From contig JBIOVX010000289.1 of assembly GCA_044868005.1 (NCBI GenBank), positions 27,497 to 91,496 of the forward strand: DNA of 64,000 nt. The letters are read 5' to 3'. Shown here piece by piece: positions 9,656 to 22,312 of the stretch; the stretch's first letter is position 1; each line of letters starts with the position of its first letter. The notes under the pieces were generated by a model. The model did no database searches and was not told where the DNA came from. It saw nothing but the letters and a program-made list of their open reading frames with translations. The DNA comes from DATARR01 sp044868005. Lineage in GTDB: Bacteria; Acidobacteriota; Thermoanaerobaculia; Multivoradales; UBA5704. The position numbers were made by a program, and so were the translations under genes.

Positions 9656-10018
9656 TCACCCGCCCGCTCCCTTCGCCCGCGACCCGTAATAGAACCCCAT
9701 CGCCGAGCCGAGGAGCGCGGTCTGGGCGGGGAGGAGGATCTGCAGGATCTGCTTCAGGTGATCGAAGGGCCGGTCCGCCAGCGCGAGAACGAGCTCGCGG
9801 TCCTTCTCGCCGGCCAGCCGGAGGAGCTCTCCGGCGTCGGGCTCGCGGCGCAACAGCACCGTCGCGAGACTGAGCCCGGAAGTGGCCACGAAGGCCCAGA
9901 GCAGCAGCACCAGGCCCCACTTGCGCGCCCGGTCCGCGAGCGTGATGACGCTGGCGCCCTCGTAGTGCGGCGGCGGCACCTCCACCCGCGCCTTGGCGCG
10001 GACCGGTTTGCTCGTCAC
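9656..10018 (-). CDS. small membrane protein, unknown
   Basis: The 120 residues have two hydrophobic helices (WGLVLLLWAFVATSGLSLAT and a C-terminal one ending LLGSAMGFYYGSRA) around a charged central part. The GTG start at 10018 overlaps the stop of the RHH-like gene in GTGA, so the two are translated together. The C-terminal helix followed by YYGSR resembles holin-like or lipid-A-type membrane caps, but I do not assign it. The family is not recognised. Confidence 0.55.
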   Translation of the reverse strand: MTSKPVRAKARVEVPPPHYEGASVITLADRARKWGLVLLLWAFVATSGLSLATVLLRREPDAGELLRLAGEKDRELVLALADRPFDHLKQILQILLPAQTALLGSAMGFYYGSRAKGAGG

Positions 10019-10239
10019 AGGAAGACCACCTCGCGCGGCGGAGCGTCCGGATCCGGTCCCTGGATCTGCAACTGGGCGCCGTTGAGCCGCTCCTTGTACA
10101 GCCAATTCCACACATTCACGGACTCGCTCACGATCGCCCCGATCGACTTGCCGCTCAGCCGCTCGATCTCCTCGATCTGCGCCAGCGTCGGTCCGACGAA
10201 GCGCATGTCGAGCCGTTTCTTTCTGAACATGCTGAACAT
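10015..10239 (-). CDS. small ribbon-helix-helix-like protein
   Basis: A 74-residue protein. The stretch DMRFVGPTLAQIEEIERLSG followed by KSIGAIVSESVNVWNWL has the strand-helix-helix pattern of CopG/Arc-type regulators. ATG at 10239 is preceded by GGAGG with eight bases of spacing; an internal ATG at 10230 is less well placed. It is coupled to the membrane protein downstream. The terminator at 10295-10328 separates it from module A, so it is probably its own transcription unit. The DNA-binding role is inferred from fold pattern only. Confidence 0.5.
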   Translation of the reverse strand: MFSMFRKKRLDMRFVGPTLAQIEEIERLSGKSIGAIVSESVNVWNWLYKERLNGAQLQIQGPDPDAPPREVVFL

Positions 10240-10294
10240 GACTGCCACCTCCATCGCGGCCGCCGGGCCGCGTGTTACGATATGGATGCTTCGC

Positions 10295-10328
10295 AAAAAA
10301 GGGAGGGCGTGCTGTCACACGCCCTCCC
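10295..10328 (-). terminator. Rho-independent terminator of module A
   Basis: A perfect 11-bp stem (GGGAGGGCGTG at 10301-10311 with 10318-10328, loop of six) is followed on the minus strand by TTTTTT. It lies just after the stop of the 10337 gene and ends the HTH/DCoH-like/helical-protein operon. Confidence 0.9.
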
Positions 10329-10336
10329 GGAACGGC

Positions 10337-10801
10337 TCAGGCCGTTTTCGAAGCAGGATCGGTCTGGGAAGCCGGAGCCGGGTTTTCCGGCTTCGGCTGC
10401 TCAGCCTTCGACGCCGATTCCGGCGATTCCGTCACCGGCTCCTCGGGAGGCCGTTTTCCGGCCCCGAACGGCTGGACGCCGTACTTGACCAGTCGCGGGC
10501 TCCGGAAACCGAGGTGGCCCCTGAGGACCCCGCGGATCTTCGCCGCCGCATCCTCTCCCTTCCGCATCAGCTCCCGGTGGTCCCTGGTCTCCTGCTGCTT
10601 CTCGGACTTACGCACCTGCAGCCGCGCTCCTCGTCCCGTCACTTCGTCATACACGGACCGAAGAACGGCGAGGTCGGCCGAGACGTCCGGAAGCTCGGCC
10701 TGGTCGGCGGTGACGTTGGTGATGAGCTTGAACCAGTTGTCCTTCTTACTCGCGTCACCCCTTTTGGCTACCCGTTTCTTGGGCACAAGCGTCTTGGGCA
10801 C
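10337..10801 (-). CDS. module A small helical protein (paralogue of 39307 and 39783)
   Basis: The 154 residues consist of a predicted helical core (WFKLITNVTADQAELPD to the region ending LVKYGVQPFG) and a disordered Pro/Glu/Lys-rich tail. Core landmarks recur in the two module B proteins: a Trp-x-x-Leu start, an Arg/Gln-rich helix with KSEKQQETRD, and a closing (S/N)xxLxx(F/Y)(G/N)V motif. GTG at 10801 is chosen because AAAGGAG lies seven bases upstream. The start sits in a duplicated 15-bp unit (ACGCTTGTGCCCAAG twice). It is last in module A, before a strong terminator. Function unknown; no known family recognised. Confidence 0.6.
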   Translation of the reverse strand: MPKTLVPKKRVAKRGDASKKDNWFKLITNVTADQAELPDVSADLAVLRSVYDEVTGRGARLQVRKSEKQQETRDHRELMRKGEDAAAKIRGVLRGHLGFRSPRLVKYGVQPFGAGKRPPEEPVTESPESASKAEQPKPENPAPASQTDPASKTA

Positions 10802-10815
10802 AAGCGTGCTCCTTT

Positions 10816-11199
10816 CTACCCGAACTGCCGGGCGAAGGCGACGATCTCCTCGGTGAGCTCGACGTAGCGGCCCCGCACCTTGGGACCGTTCAGCGTCAGG
10901 CCCACCGTCGCTTCCCCGGAGATCTCCAGTTGGACGTTGTGTCCCACCGCCTCGGCGTAGATCGAGACGTACTCGACGAACGCCGCGGCCACCCGCGCCG
11001 ACGGCAGCCGGAAGACGCGGCTGATCGCCTCGCCCTTCGGCAGGAGCCCCCAAGCCGGCATGGCCGCGAGCATCTCCTGCACGCGCTCCGACTTCAGGCT
11101 GGCCGACGATGGGGCCCCGAGCGCCTCCTGCACGCGCTCCGACTTCAGGCGCTGCGTCGCTCGGGTGGTGGGGGACGGACTGCCGGCAAACTGACTCAT
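10816..11199 (-). CDS. DCoH/pterin-carbinolamine-dehydratase-like protein, module A
   Basis: The 127 residues fit the DCoH fold: a leading helix LKSERVQEMLAAMPAW, strand GEAISRVFRLPS, a long helix AAFVEYVSIYAEAVG, then VQLEISGEATVGLTL and a final helix. The catalytic HHP(D/E) of true dehydratases reads GHNVQ, so activity is doubtful. The first helix motif LKSERVQE also occurs once more upstream, as it does in the module B paralogue at 38829. ATG at 11199 has AAGGAGG ideally placed. Probably a protein-interaction or regulatory DCoH-like subunit (inference). Confidence 0.65.
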   Translation of the reverse strand: MSQFAGSPSPTTRATQRLKSERVQEALGAPSSASLKSERVQEMLAAMPAWGLLPKGEAISRVFRLPSARVAAAFVEYVSIYAEAVGHNVQLEISGEATVGLTLNGPKVRGRYVELTEEIVAFARQFG

Positions 11200-11205
11200 A
11201 CTGCA

Positions 11206-11243
11206 CCTCCTTCTGACATCGGCGCCTCCATGGCGCCGAAGGC
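11206..11243 (-). promoter_or_regulatory. conserved intergenic element, module A copy
   Basis: It lies between the HTH stop and the DCoH-like ribosome site. It contains the inverted repeat GGCGCCATGGAGGCGCC and matches the module B copy (38784-38821) at 27 of the first 28 bases, although the flanking genes are strongly diverged. It also encodes a mini-frame MEAPMSEGGAV whose stop overlaps the DCoH-like ATG. A cis-regulatory RNA or leader peptide is inferred. Confidence 0.55.
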
Positions 11244-11759
11244 TCATTCAGCTTTCTTTGCCCTCTTGGTCGGCGGCTGCAACCAGGGGCCAATCACCCG
11301 CAGGAAGGCGCTGAGGCATATCGCCGCGTCATTTCGCTGCGCCGGCAGGATCGCCGGCCCCACGCCGGCGTTTCCGGCGGGCGCCTGCAGCCAAGGGCGA
11401 ATCACCCGCAGGAAGGCGTTGAGGCAACTGGCCGCCTCGCTCCGCTCCTCCTCCCGGATTCCACGCCCCATCGGCGTCTCCGGCTCTGCCGGGATCTTCC
11501 GCCCTGCCGCGGTGTTTCCCAGGATCAGCTCCTCGAGGGTCAACTCCAGCGCTCCGCACAGCTTCGCCACGTCCTCCAGCGGCGGGCAGTGCACCCCCCT
11601 TTCCCATTTCCTGAGCCGTTCCTGGGAAAGCTCCAGCCGTTCCGCCAGCGTCGCCTGGCTCCAACCCTTCCTCTTGCGCGACTGCACAATCCGCCGCCCC
11701 AACCTCCGGCGCAGGGTTGCTTTCGCCGATCCCGAGCTCGATTTCACGTTCCCGTTCAT
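11244..11759 (-). CDS. XRE-family HTH regulator, module A
   Basis: The 171-residue protein has an N-terminal XRE helix-turn-helix (LGRRIVQSRKRKGWSQ, then LAERLELSQERLRKWERG and LELTLEELILG). Its C-terminal part repeats a short motif twice (CLNAFLRVIRPWLQ and CLSAFLRVIGPWLQ). The module B regulator at 38426 aligns from its first Met with equal spacing to LGxRIVQ, which supports ATG at 11759 rather than the TTG at 11798. A TTGACG box 34 bases upstream may be the -35 of a nearly leaderless transcript. It probably autoregulates the operon (inference). Confidence 0.75.
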   Translation of the reverse strand: MNGNVKSSSGSAKATLRRRLGRRIVQSRKRKGWSQATLAERLELSQERLRKWERGVHCPPLEDVAKLCGALELTLEELILGNTAAGRKIPAEPETPMGRGIREEERSEAASCLNAFLRVIRPWLQAPAGNAGVGPAILPAQRNDAAICLSAFLRVIGPWLQPPTKRAKKAE

Positions 11760-12077
11760 GACTTCTATATAGTCACCGAAAAAATTCTCTTTCGTCAACC
11801 CAACTTCTATACCTCCCTTTTGGAGCCATTCAGGAAAAAAATTTTAGTTCTCGAATACGAGAACTTCTCCCGTTGTTTCTGCCGAATAATCCACTTAGAA
11901 TTTCTGAATCGGGAAACTAATCGCCGGGAACGCAGACAGGCGAATTCCGGCTCCGTGGGGGGAGAGTTACGCCCCCTTTCGCGAGCCCGCGGACACTTTG
12001 CTTAGGTAAAGGAAGCGCTCGTGGACGGTCGGACCGCTGCGGTTCCGGGGCTCGCTCCGCGGGCTAAGGAGGTCCAG
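11760..12077. other. AT-rich divergent intergenic region with palindrome
   Basis: The 318 bp between the module A regulator and a divergent secreted-protein gene are much lower in GC than their surroundings. They hold a perfect 8-bp palindrome AGTTCTCG-AATA-CGAGAACT at 11846-11865, a good candidate operator. ACTTCTATA occurs twice (near 11761 and 11803). No gene was seen. Confidence 0.5.
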
Positions 12078-12362
12078 ATGTCTCAGCGCAATCGCCTCGC
12101 CATAGCCGCCCTCGCCCTCTCGGCGGCTCTCTTTCTCGCGTCCCCGGCGCCCTGCCGCGCCGGCGGGCTCGGGCCGGAACGGATCACCGCAGCGGGGCTC
12201 CTGGAGCGGTTCCTGGGTTGGATCCATGAGCGCTGGCCCGGCGGCAACTCCGCGCCGCAAGACCAGGCTTGGGAGAAGGAGGGGTCGGCCATCGGCCCTG
12301 ACGGCCAACCTCGCGCGGCAGCCGCGCCGAGCGACCCGTCTGCCCCAGAAGATTCCCACTAA
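12078..12362 (+). CDS. small secreted protein, unknown
   Basis: A 94-residue protein with a typical Sec signal (MSQRNRLAIAALALSAALFL then SPAPCRA). The short mature region is rich in Trp, Gly, Ala and Pro, without recognised motifs. ATG at 12078 has AAGGAGG seven bases upstream. Cleavage could be by signal peptidase I after CRA; LASPAPC is not a good lipobox. It lies directly upstream of the TPR gene at 12454 on the same strand and may share its transcript. Confidence 0.6.
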   Translation: MSQRNRLAIAALALSAALFLASPAPCRAGGLGPERITAAGLLERFLGWIHERWPGGNSAPQDQAWEKEGSAIGPDGQPRAAAAPSDPSAPEDSH

Positions 12363-12453
12363 GCCACGGAGGGACTCTCCGCCGGCTCGATGCTGCGGGG
12401 GCATAGAAATTTATCCGTGCCTGTGCGAGAATGCGCAGCCACAGGAGAAACTT

Positions 12454-13815
12454 CTGGACCACCATCCCACCGCGGCGGAGCTGCAAGGGTTCGTGTGCGG
12501 CAACCTTTCGGCCGAGCGCACTCGTGCCGTCGTGGCCCACCTCGTCCGCGGCTGCGCGACCTGCGGCAGGGCGCTGGCGCCGGATCTCGCTGTGCTCTTC
12601 GCCAGGGAAGATCGGCTCGAGCTCCCAGTCGCCCCCGCGGAGACCTACGACGAGGCCATCGACCGGGCCTTCGCGACCGTGCGGGCCGTGGCGCGGGACC
12701 TCCCGGCGATCCGATCGGCGGAGCAGAGGAAGCGGGAAGCCGTGGACTTGCTCGCCTCCCGCGGACTGGCGGGCCTCGGAGAGGCGCCGGAGAGCTTGCA
12801 AGGCCTGCCTCTCTTCGAGGCGCTGCTGGAGCGGAGCTGGGTGCTCCGCTACGAGAATCCGGGCGAGATGGTGGAGCTCGCCCGGTCCGCCGCCCTGCTG
12901 GCGGACAAGCTGAACGCAACCCAGCACGATGCTGCCGAGGTCGCCGATCTCCGTTTCCGCGCCTGGGTTGAGCTGGCGAACTCCTACCGTGTCGCCGACG
13001 AGCTGCAGCGGGCCGACGAGGCGTTGGACCGGGCCACCGAGCACTTCCTGCAGGGCAGCCGGGACGATCTCCTCGCGGCGCGCTTCTTCACCGTGCTGGC
13101 CTGGCAATACGCGGCTCGCCGGTACTTCAGGGTGGCGTGCTCCACCCTCGGCGTCGTAGCCGACATCTATCAGCATCGCCAAGACGAGCACATGGTGGGG
13201 CGCATACGGATCATGAGCGGCATCTTCACCGGCTACGCGGGCAAGGCCAAAGCTGCGGTCCGCCTGATCGAGGAAGGCCTTTCTTTGCTCGACGAGCAGC
13301 GCGACCCTGGACTGGTATCCACCGCGCAACAAAACCGCGCTCGTTTCCTCGCGGACTGCGGCCGCTTCCGCGAGGCCCGGCGCGCGCTGTGGGAATTCCG
13401 GCGGCGCAGCCCGGACACCGGCGGCCGGCTGAACGAGCTGAAGGTCCGCTGGCTGGAAGGGCAAATCTTCGTCGGTTTGGAGGATTTCGAGCGGGCCGAG
13501 CAGGCATTGCGGCAGGTGAAGGAAGGCTTCGAGGAGGCCAGGCTGCCATTCAAGGCGACGCTCGCCGGGCTGGAGCTGGGATCCGTCTTGCTGCGGCAAG
13601 ACCGCCTCGACGACGCGATCGAGGTCGTTCAGGAATGCACCAGCGTCTTCCTGTCACTCGGGATCCACCGCGAGGTCCTGGCCACCGTCCTGCTGCTGCA
13701 CGAGGCCAGCAAGCGGCGACATCTCACCCTGACGCTCCTCGATGCCGTGATCGACGAATTGCGCAAGCTGGAGGAGGGACCGGGCGTTCTTCCCCATCCG
13801 GCGGCGGAGGAGTAA
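12454..13815 (+). CDS. TPR protein with N-terminal zinc-finger-like segment
   Basis: About 453 residues. The N-terminal segment HHPTAAELQGFV followed by LVRGCATCGRAL resembles the zinc-binding HxxxCxxC fold of anti-sigma factors; the rest is helical TPR-like repeats (ARFFTVLAWQYAARRYF, ARFLADCGRFREARRALWEF and others). No ATG, GTG or TTG fits the 5' end without losing the His segment or entering the previous gene. AGGAG (12443-12447) with a six-base gap points to a rare CTG start at 12454. It may be a scaffold or regulator. Function uncertain. Confidence 0.65.
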   Translation: MDHHPTAAELQGFVCGNLSAERTRAVVAHLVRGCATCGRALAPDLAVLFAREDRLELPVAPAETYDEAIDRAFATVRAVARDLPAIRSAEQRKREAVDLLASRGLAGLGEAPESLQGLPLFEALLERSWVLRYENPGEMVELARSAALLADKLNATQHDAAEVADLRFRAWVELANSYRVADELQRADEALDRATEHFLQGSRDDLLAARFFTVLAWQYAARRYFRVACSTLGVVADIYQHRQDEHMVGRIRIMSGIFTGYAGKAKAAVRLIEEGLSLLDEQRDPGLVSTAQQNRARFLADCGRFREARRALWEFRRRSPDTGGRLNELKVRWLEGQIFVGLEDFERAEQALRQVKEGFEEARLPFKATLAGLELGSVLLRQDRLDDAIEVVQECTSVFLSLGIHREVLATVLLLHEASKRRHLTLTLLDAVIDELRKLEEGPGVLPHPAAEE

Positions 13816-13857
13816 CAGGAAAACCTCACCCCTGGCCGTGGACGGCGCCGGGCTACC

Positions 13858-14183
13858 GTAGCAAGGTGTCTATGCGCCGTAGCAGGCGTCTACGCGCCGT
13901 AGCAGGCGTCTATGCGCCGTAGCAGGCGTCTACACGGCTGTAGCAGGCGTCTATGCGCCGTAGCAGGCGTCTATACGGCTGTAGCAGGCGTCTACGCGCC
14001 GTAGCAGGCGTCTACACGGCTGTAGCAGGCGTCTACGCGCCGTAGCAGGCGTCTACACGGCTGTAGCAGGCGTCTATGCGGCTGTAGCAGGCGTCTACGC
14101 GCCGTAGCAGGCGTCTACGCGGCTGTAGCAGGCGTCTACGTGACGTAGCAGGGGGCTAGGCCCGTGTAGCAGGTGGCTACGGA
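13858..14183. repeat. tandem array of 16 short palindromic units (20-21 bp)
   Basis: Consecutive units read GTAGCAGGCGTCTACGCGCC (20 bp) or a 21-bp form ending ACGGCT; the last two and the first are degenerate. Each unit holds GTAG-N7-CTAC, a short inverted repeat, so the same face of the helix is presented every two turns. Mixed 20/21 lengths and frequent TAG triplets exclude coding. It fills the gap between the TPR gene and the 3' end of the XRE gene at 14203. No other feature was seen in this gap. Confidence 0.9.
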
Positions 14184-14202
14184 ACAGGGGGGAGCGGAGT
14201 AA

Positions 14203-14595
14203 TTACGCCGACTTGCGGCTCCGCTCCAGCAGCTTCTCGAGCATGGCCTTGAGGAGCTCCTCCACTTCCTGCTCCCGCAGCTCCAACGCCGGTTTCGCGG
14301 CGGGCGGCGGCTGGAGCTCGACCGACTGCAGCAACTCCCGGAGTCTTCGTGCCGCAGGCGAGCCGACGCCCGGCGAGCGCGGATAGGCCAGGCTGAAGAA
14401 CTCCGCCGGCTCGAGGTCCGCCGCCTGGCAGATCCGGACGAGGTGATCGATCCGCATGTCGCTCACGCCGGAAAACAGCTTGCTGAGGTAGCTTGGGCTC
14501 ACCCCCATCCGGCGGGCGATCTCCCGATGGCTGAGGCCCAGGATTCTGAGGGACGCCCGGAGCAACTTGATGAGGCGCTCGGTCTCCAGTTCCAT
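14203..14595 (-). CDS. XRE-family HTH regulator downstream of hsdR
   Basis: The 130-residue protein has an XRE helix-turn-helix (LGLSHREIARRMGVSPSYLS, then KLFSGVSDMRIDHLVRIC) and a C-terminal helical segment with Glu/Leu repeats that may dimerise. ATG at 14595 has GGAG six bases upstream; ATG at 14607 is in frame but less well spaced. It is codirectional with the type I R-M operon, 156 bp after hsdR, and its own 3' end abuts the tandem array at 13858. It could control the R-M genes or bind the array; neither is shown. Confidence 0.8.
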   Translation of the reverse strand: MELETERLIKLLRASLRILGLSHREIARRMGVSPSYLSKLFSGVSDMRIDHLVRICQAADLEPAEFFSLAYPRSPGVGSPAARRLRELLQSVELQPPPAAKPALELREQEVEELLKAMLEKLLERSRKSA

Positions 14596-14751
14596 GAGGG
14601 ACTCCATCGTACCGCGGTTCCTCATCCGCCGCAAGGGCTCTCAGATGGAGAACTCATTGACAGATAGGAATTTACGCCTTGCGAAGGCCCTTGAGCCCGT
14701 GGGTTGGTAGAGCGCTCTCAGGAGCGGAGAGACTCAGTTCCGCTGCTCCCC

Positions 14752-18377
<3,626 letters not shown>

Positions 18378-18381
<4 letters not shown>

Positions 18382-19022
18382 TTGCCGCGCCTTCTGTTCG
18401 TTCGAACCCTGTGCAGCCGTTCGGTGAAGCCGCCTTCGGCTTCGAAGGCTGCCGCCTGTGCGGCAATCTGGCGGTCCAGCAAAGCGCAAGCCACGCCAAT
18501 CAGAACCAGAGCGGCATTCGCCGCCAGCCCCGCATAGCTGGACGCCATGGACGAAATGGCCTGTCCCTCCTGTCCATCCTGCCTATCTCGTCCATGTTGT
18601 CCATCAACTCGATGCATCTCCCCAACCCACCGCGCCACCTCGTCGGCGGTAGCACACCGCCGATCCACCAGCGCTTTGCGGCGTGGGTCCTCGCGGTCCC
18701 AGAGCGGCAGGCCGCGCTGCCGCAGAAAATCCTCATAGTCTAGCCGCAGTTCCTCGAGGCTGGCGCGGGCAACGTTCGTCAGCTTCAATTCCATCTTCTT
18801 CGAGGTGCCGCTGGCCTGACTGCCCTCGGCAATGTTCTGCACGCCCGACCGCGCCGCCTGAATCATCTGATCATGGGTGCGGCTTCTTCGGTCGATGTAC
18901 CGGTCGCAAAACCGCGCCGTAACGTCATAGACCAGTTGTGCGATCTGGAAGCTCTTGAGGTTCCGGTAACCGCCGTGCTTCGGGATTAATGGCTCCTGTC
19001 CAGGTTGTCCCTTTTCACCCAT
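18378..19022 (-). CDS. four-helix-bundle protein with suffix domain, R-M associated
   Basis: The 214-residue protein has an N-terminal four-helix bundle of the 23S-rRNA-intervening-sequence type (YRNLKSFQIAQLVYDVTARF, MIQAARSGVQNIAEGS, ASLEELRLDYEDFL). This is followed by a low-complexity DGQ/HGR/DRQ linker and a C-terminal helix (AALVLIGVACALLDRQIAAQ). Proteins of this class are often found inside type I R-M operons; their role is not established. Start and stop overlap hsdS (8 bp) and hsdR (GTGA), so all three are translationally coupled. It may assist assembly of the R-M complex (inference). Confidence 0.85.
18561..18605. repeat. 9-bp minisatellite inside the four-helix-bundle gene
   Basis: Five consecutive 9-bp units related to CTGTCCATC encode the tripeptides DGQ, HGR, DRQ, DGQ and EGQ on the minus strand. 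Copy-number change in steps of nine would alter only linker length and keep the frame. Confidence 0.8.
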
Positions 19023-20332
19023 CAGACAACCCTTCGATGAACTTCTCCGCGTCCTGCACCCTCAGCTCACCGGAGATGAGCTTGGGCAGCAAGTAGCCAC
19101 GGATTTTTGTGAGCATCTCTATTTCTTCCCAGGCGTTGGAGATTCTGCAATGAAGGCCACGAACGAGAGCATCGAACCTGTCGGACAGTGCCTTCGCAGG
19201 AGTTACAAGCTCGATCGACTTTAGATAGCTGACAGGCCGCGCGATGGACGGCACGCCTACTTGGGAGGCATTCGCCAAGAGTTTATGCTGCCCCAAGGGG
19301 GATCGGAAAAAGTACGTCATCAGAAGCGGTGATACTTTGGTCGAATCACATCTCAAGAAGAACTGCCTTTGTGATAAAATATATTGCTCGTAGCGCGACC
19401 GGTCAGAAATGTACGAGACTTGCCCGATGTTGCCGGCGTGCGTGAAGACAATGTCCCCCCGGATAACAATAGAACTCCTTAGTCGTTCGGCATGCTCGGC
19501 GGTGATGAAGTTGAAGGAGCTGTCTTCTAGCATTGCGCCATGCAAATGCTGGCCGCTGATTACTGGGACGCCATGGTCTACAAATGTAGATACTTTGATG
19601 TTTGACCCGAATGGACCCATGCCAACCCTAAGGCTCAAGCTCTCGACCGTACTAACATTCCACCCCTCCGGAATCTCGCCAAGTTCCGAGTTCACGAGGC
19701 GGGCGGGGAAGAGGTCAGCGAGGGGCTGAGGGAGGCCAGGGTCGCGGCCTTCGGCCTTGGCGCGGACGGGGTCGAAGTCCACGAACCAGGACTTGAAGAG
19801 CGCCCGCGCCATCGCCTCCAGCGTCTCGCTCATCCGTCGGTTCAGCTCGATCTTGTCGTCCAGCGTGCCGAGGATGTGGGCAATGGCACGCTGCTGATCT
19901 TGGGGCGGGAGCGGAAGTGCTTGAGCGCCGAATGAATCCCTGCTCAGCGTCGGATTGGAAGTGCCGTCTTTGAGGTGGTTTAGGCCGACATACTTGATCA
20001 AGAAGTACGCGTACTTGAGATCGATATCCAGTCGCAGAGGAGCCAACGAGTACGCAGTGTCAATTACCCAGTAGTCATCGTCCGACCACTCAATACCCAA
20101 CGGCCCTTGCCCCTTCCGACCGAGGATCACTCCAGGCCCCTTAAAGAGAGGTTGGTCGTGACTCCCGCATCTCCCGTTGGTTCCAAATACAGGAACACGG
20201 CCTGGCCGGCGCATTGACTCCACAAGCGACCTTCCGTATCGGAGTTCGAAGAGGTCTCGGCTAGCAATAAGGGGCCAGTGGATCTCCTCAGGTGCCGGAA
20301 GTCCACGCGGGGGCGTCGTTCCTTCCGGTAGC

Positions 20333-20340
<8 letters not shown>
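19015..20340 (-). CDS. hsdS: type I restriction-modification specificity subunit
   Basis: The 441-residue DNA-recognition subunit has two target-recognition domains, each followed by a conserved spacer helix (LPPQDQQRAIAHILGTLDDK with IELNRRMSETLEAMA; and SDRFDALVRGLHCRISNAWE). The first spacer carries the usual LFKSWFVDFDPVRAKAEG tail. The target domains are visibly lower in GC than the rest of the operon, as expected for exchanged specificity cassettes. ATG at 20340 is chosen: GGAG lies ten bases upstream, while the TTG at 20349 is too close to it. It overlaps hsdM by 8 bp and the four-helix-bundle gene by 8 bp. Confidence 0.93.
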
Positions 20341-22255
<1,915 letters not shown>

Positions 22256-22312
22256 GGACCTCCCAAACAGTCCGGCTTCGGACTGAATCAAGCCAGGTTT
22301 TGAGGACTTCTA

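Noticed and set aside
10816..11199. Genuine pterin-4a-carbinolamine dehydratase (phhB)
   Set aside because: The catalytic His-His-Pro site is not preserved in either copy, and no phenylalanine hydroxylase is nearby.
13858..14183. Possible CRISPR array
   Set aside because: The units are directly adjacent with no unique spacers, and no cas gene is near.
14641..14690. TTGACA-like box on the plus strand after the XRE gene
   Set aside because: No gene starts downstream on that strand and no matching -10 is visible at a normal distance.
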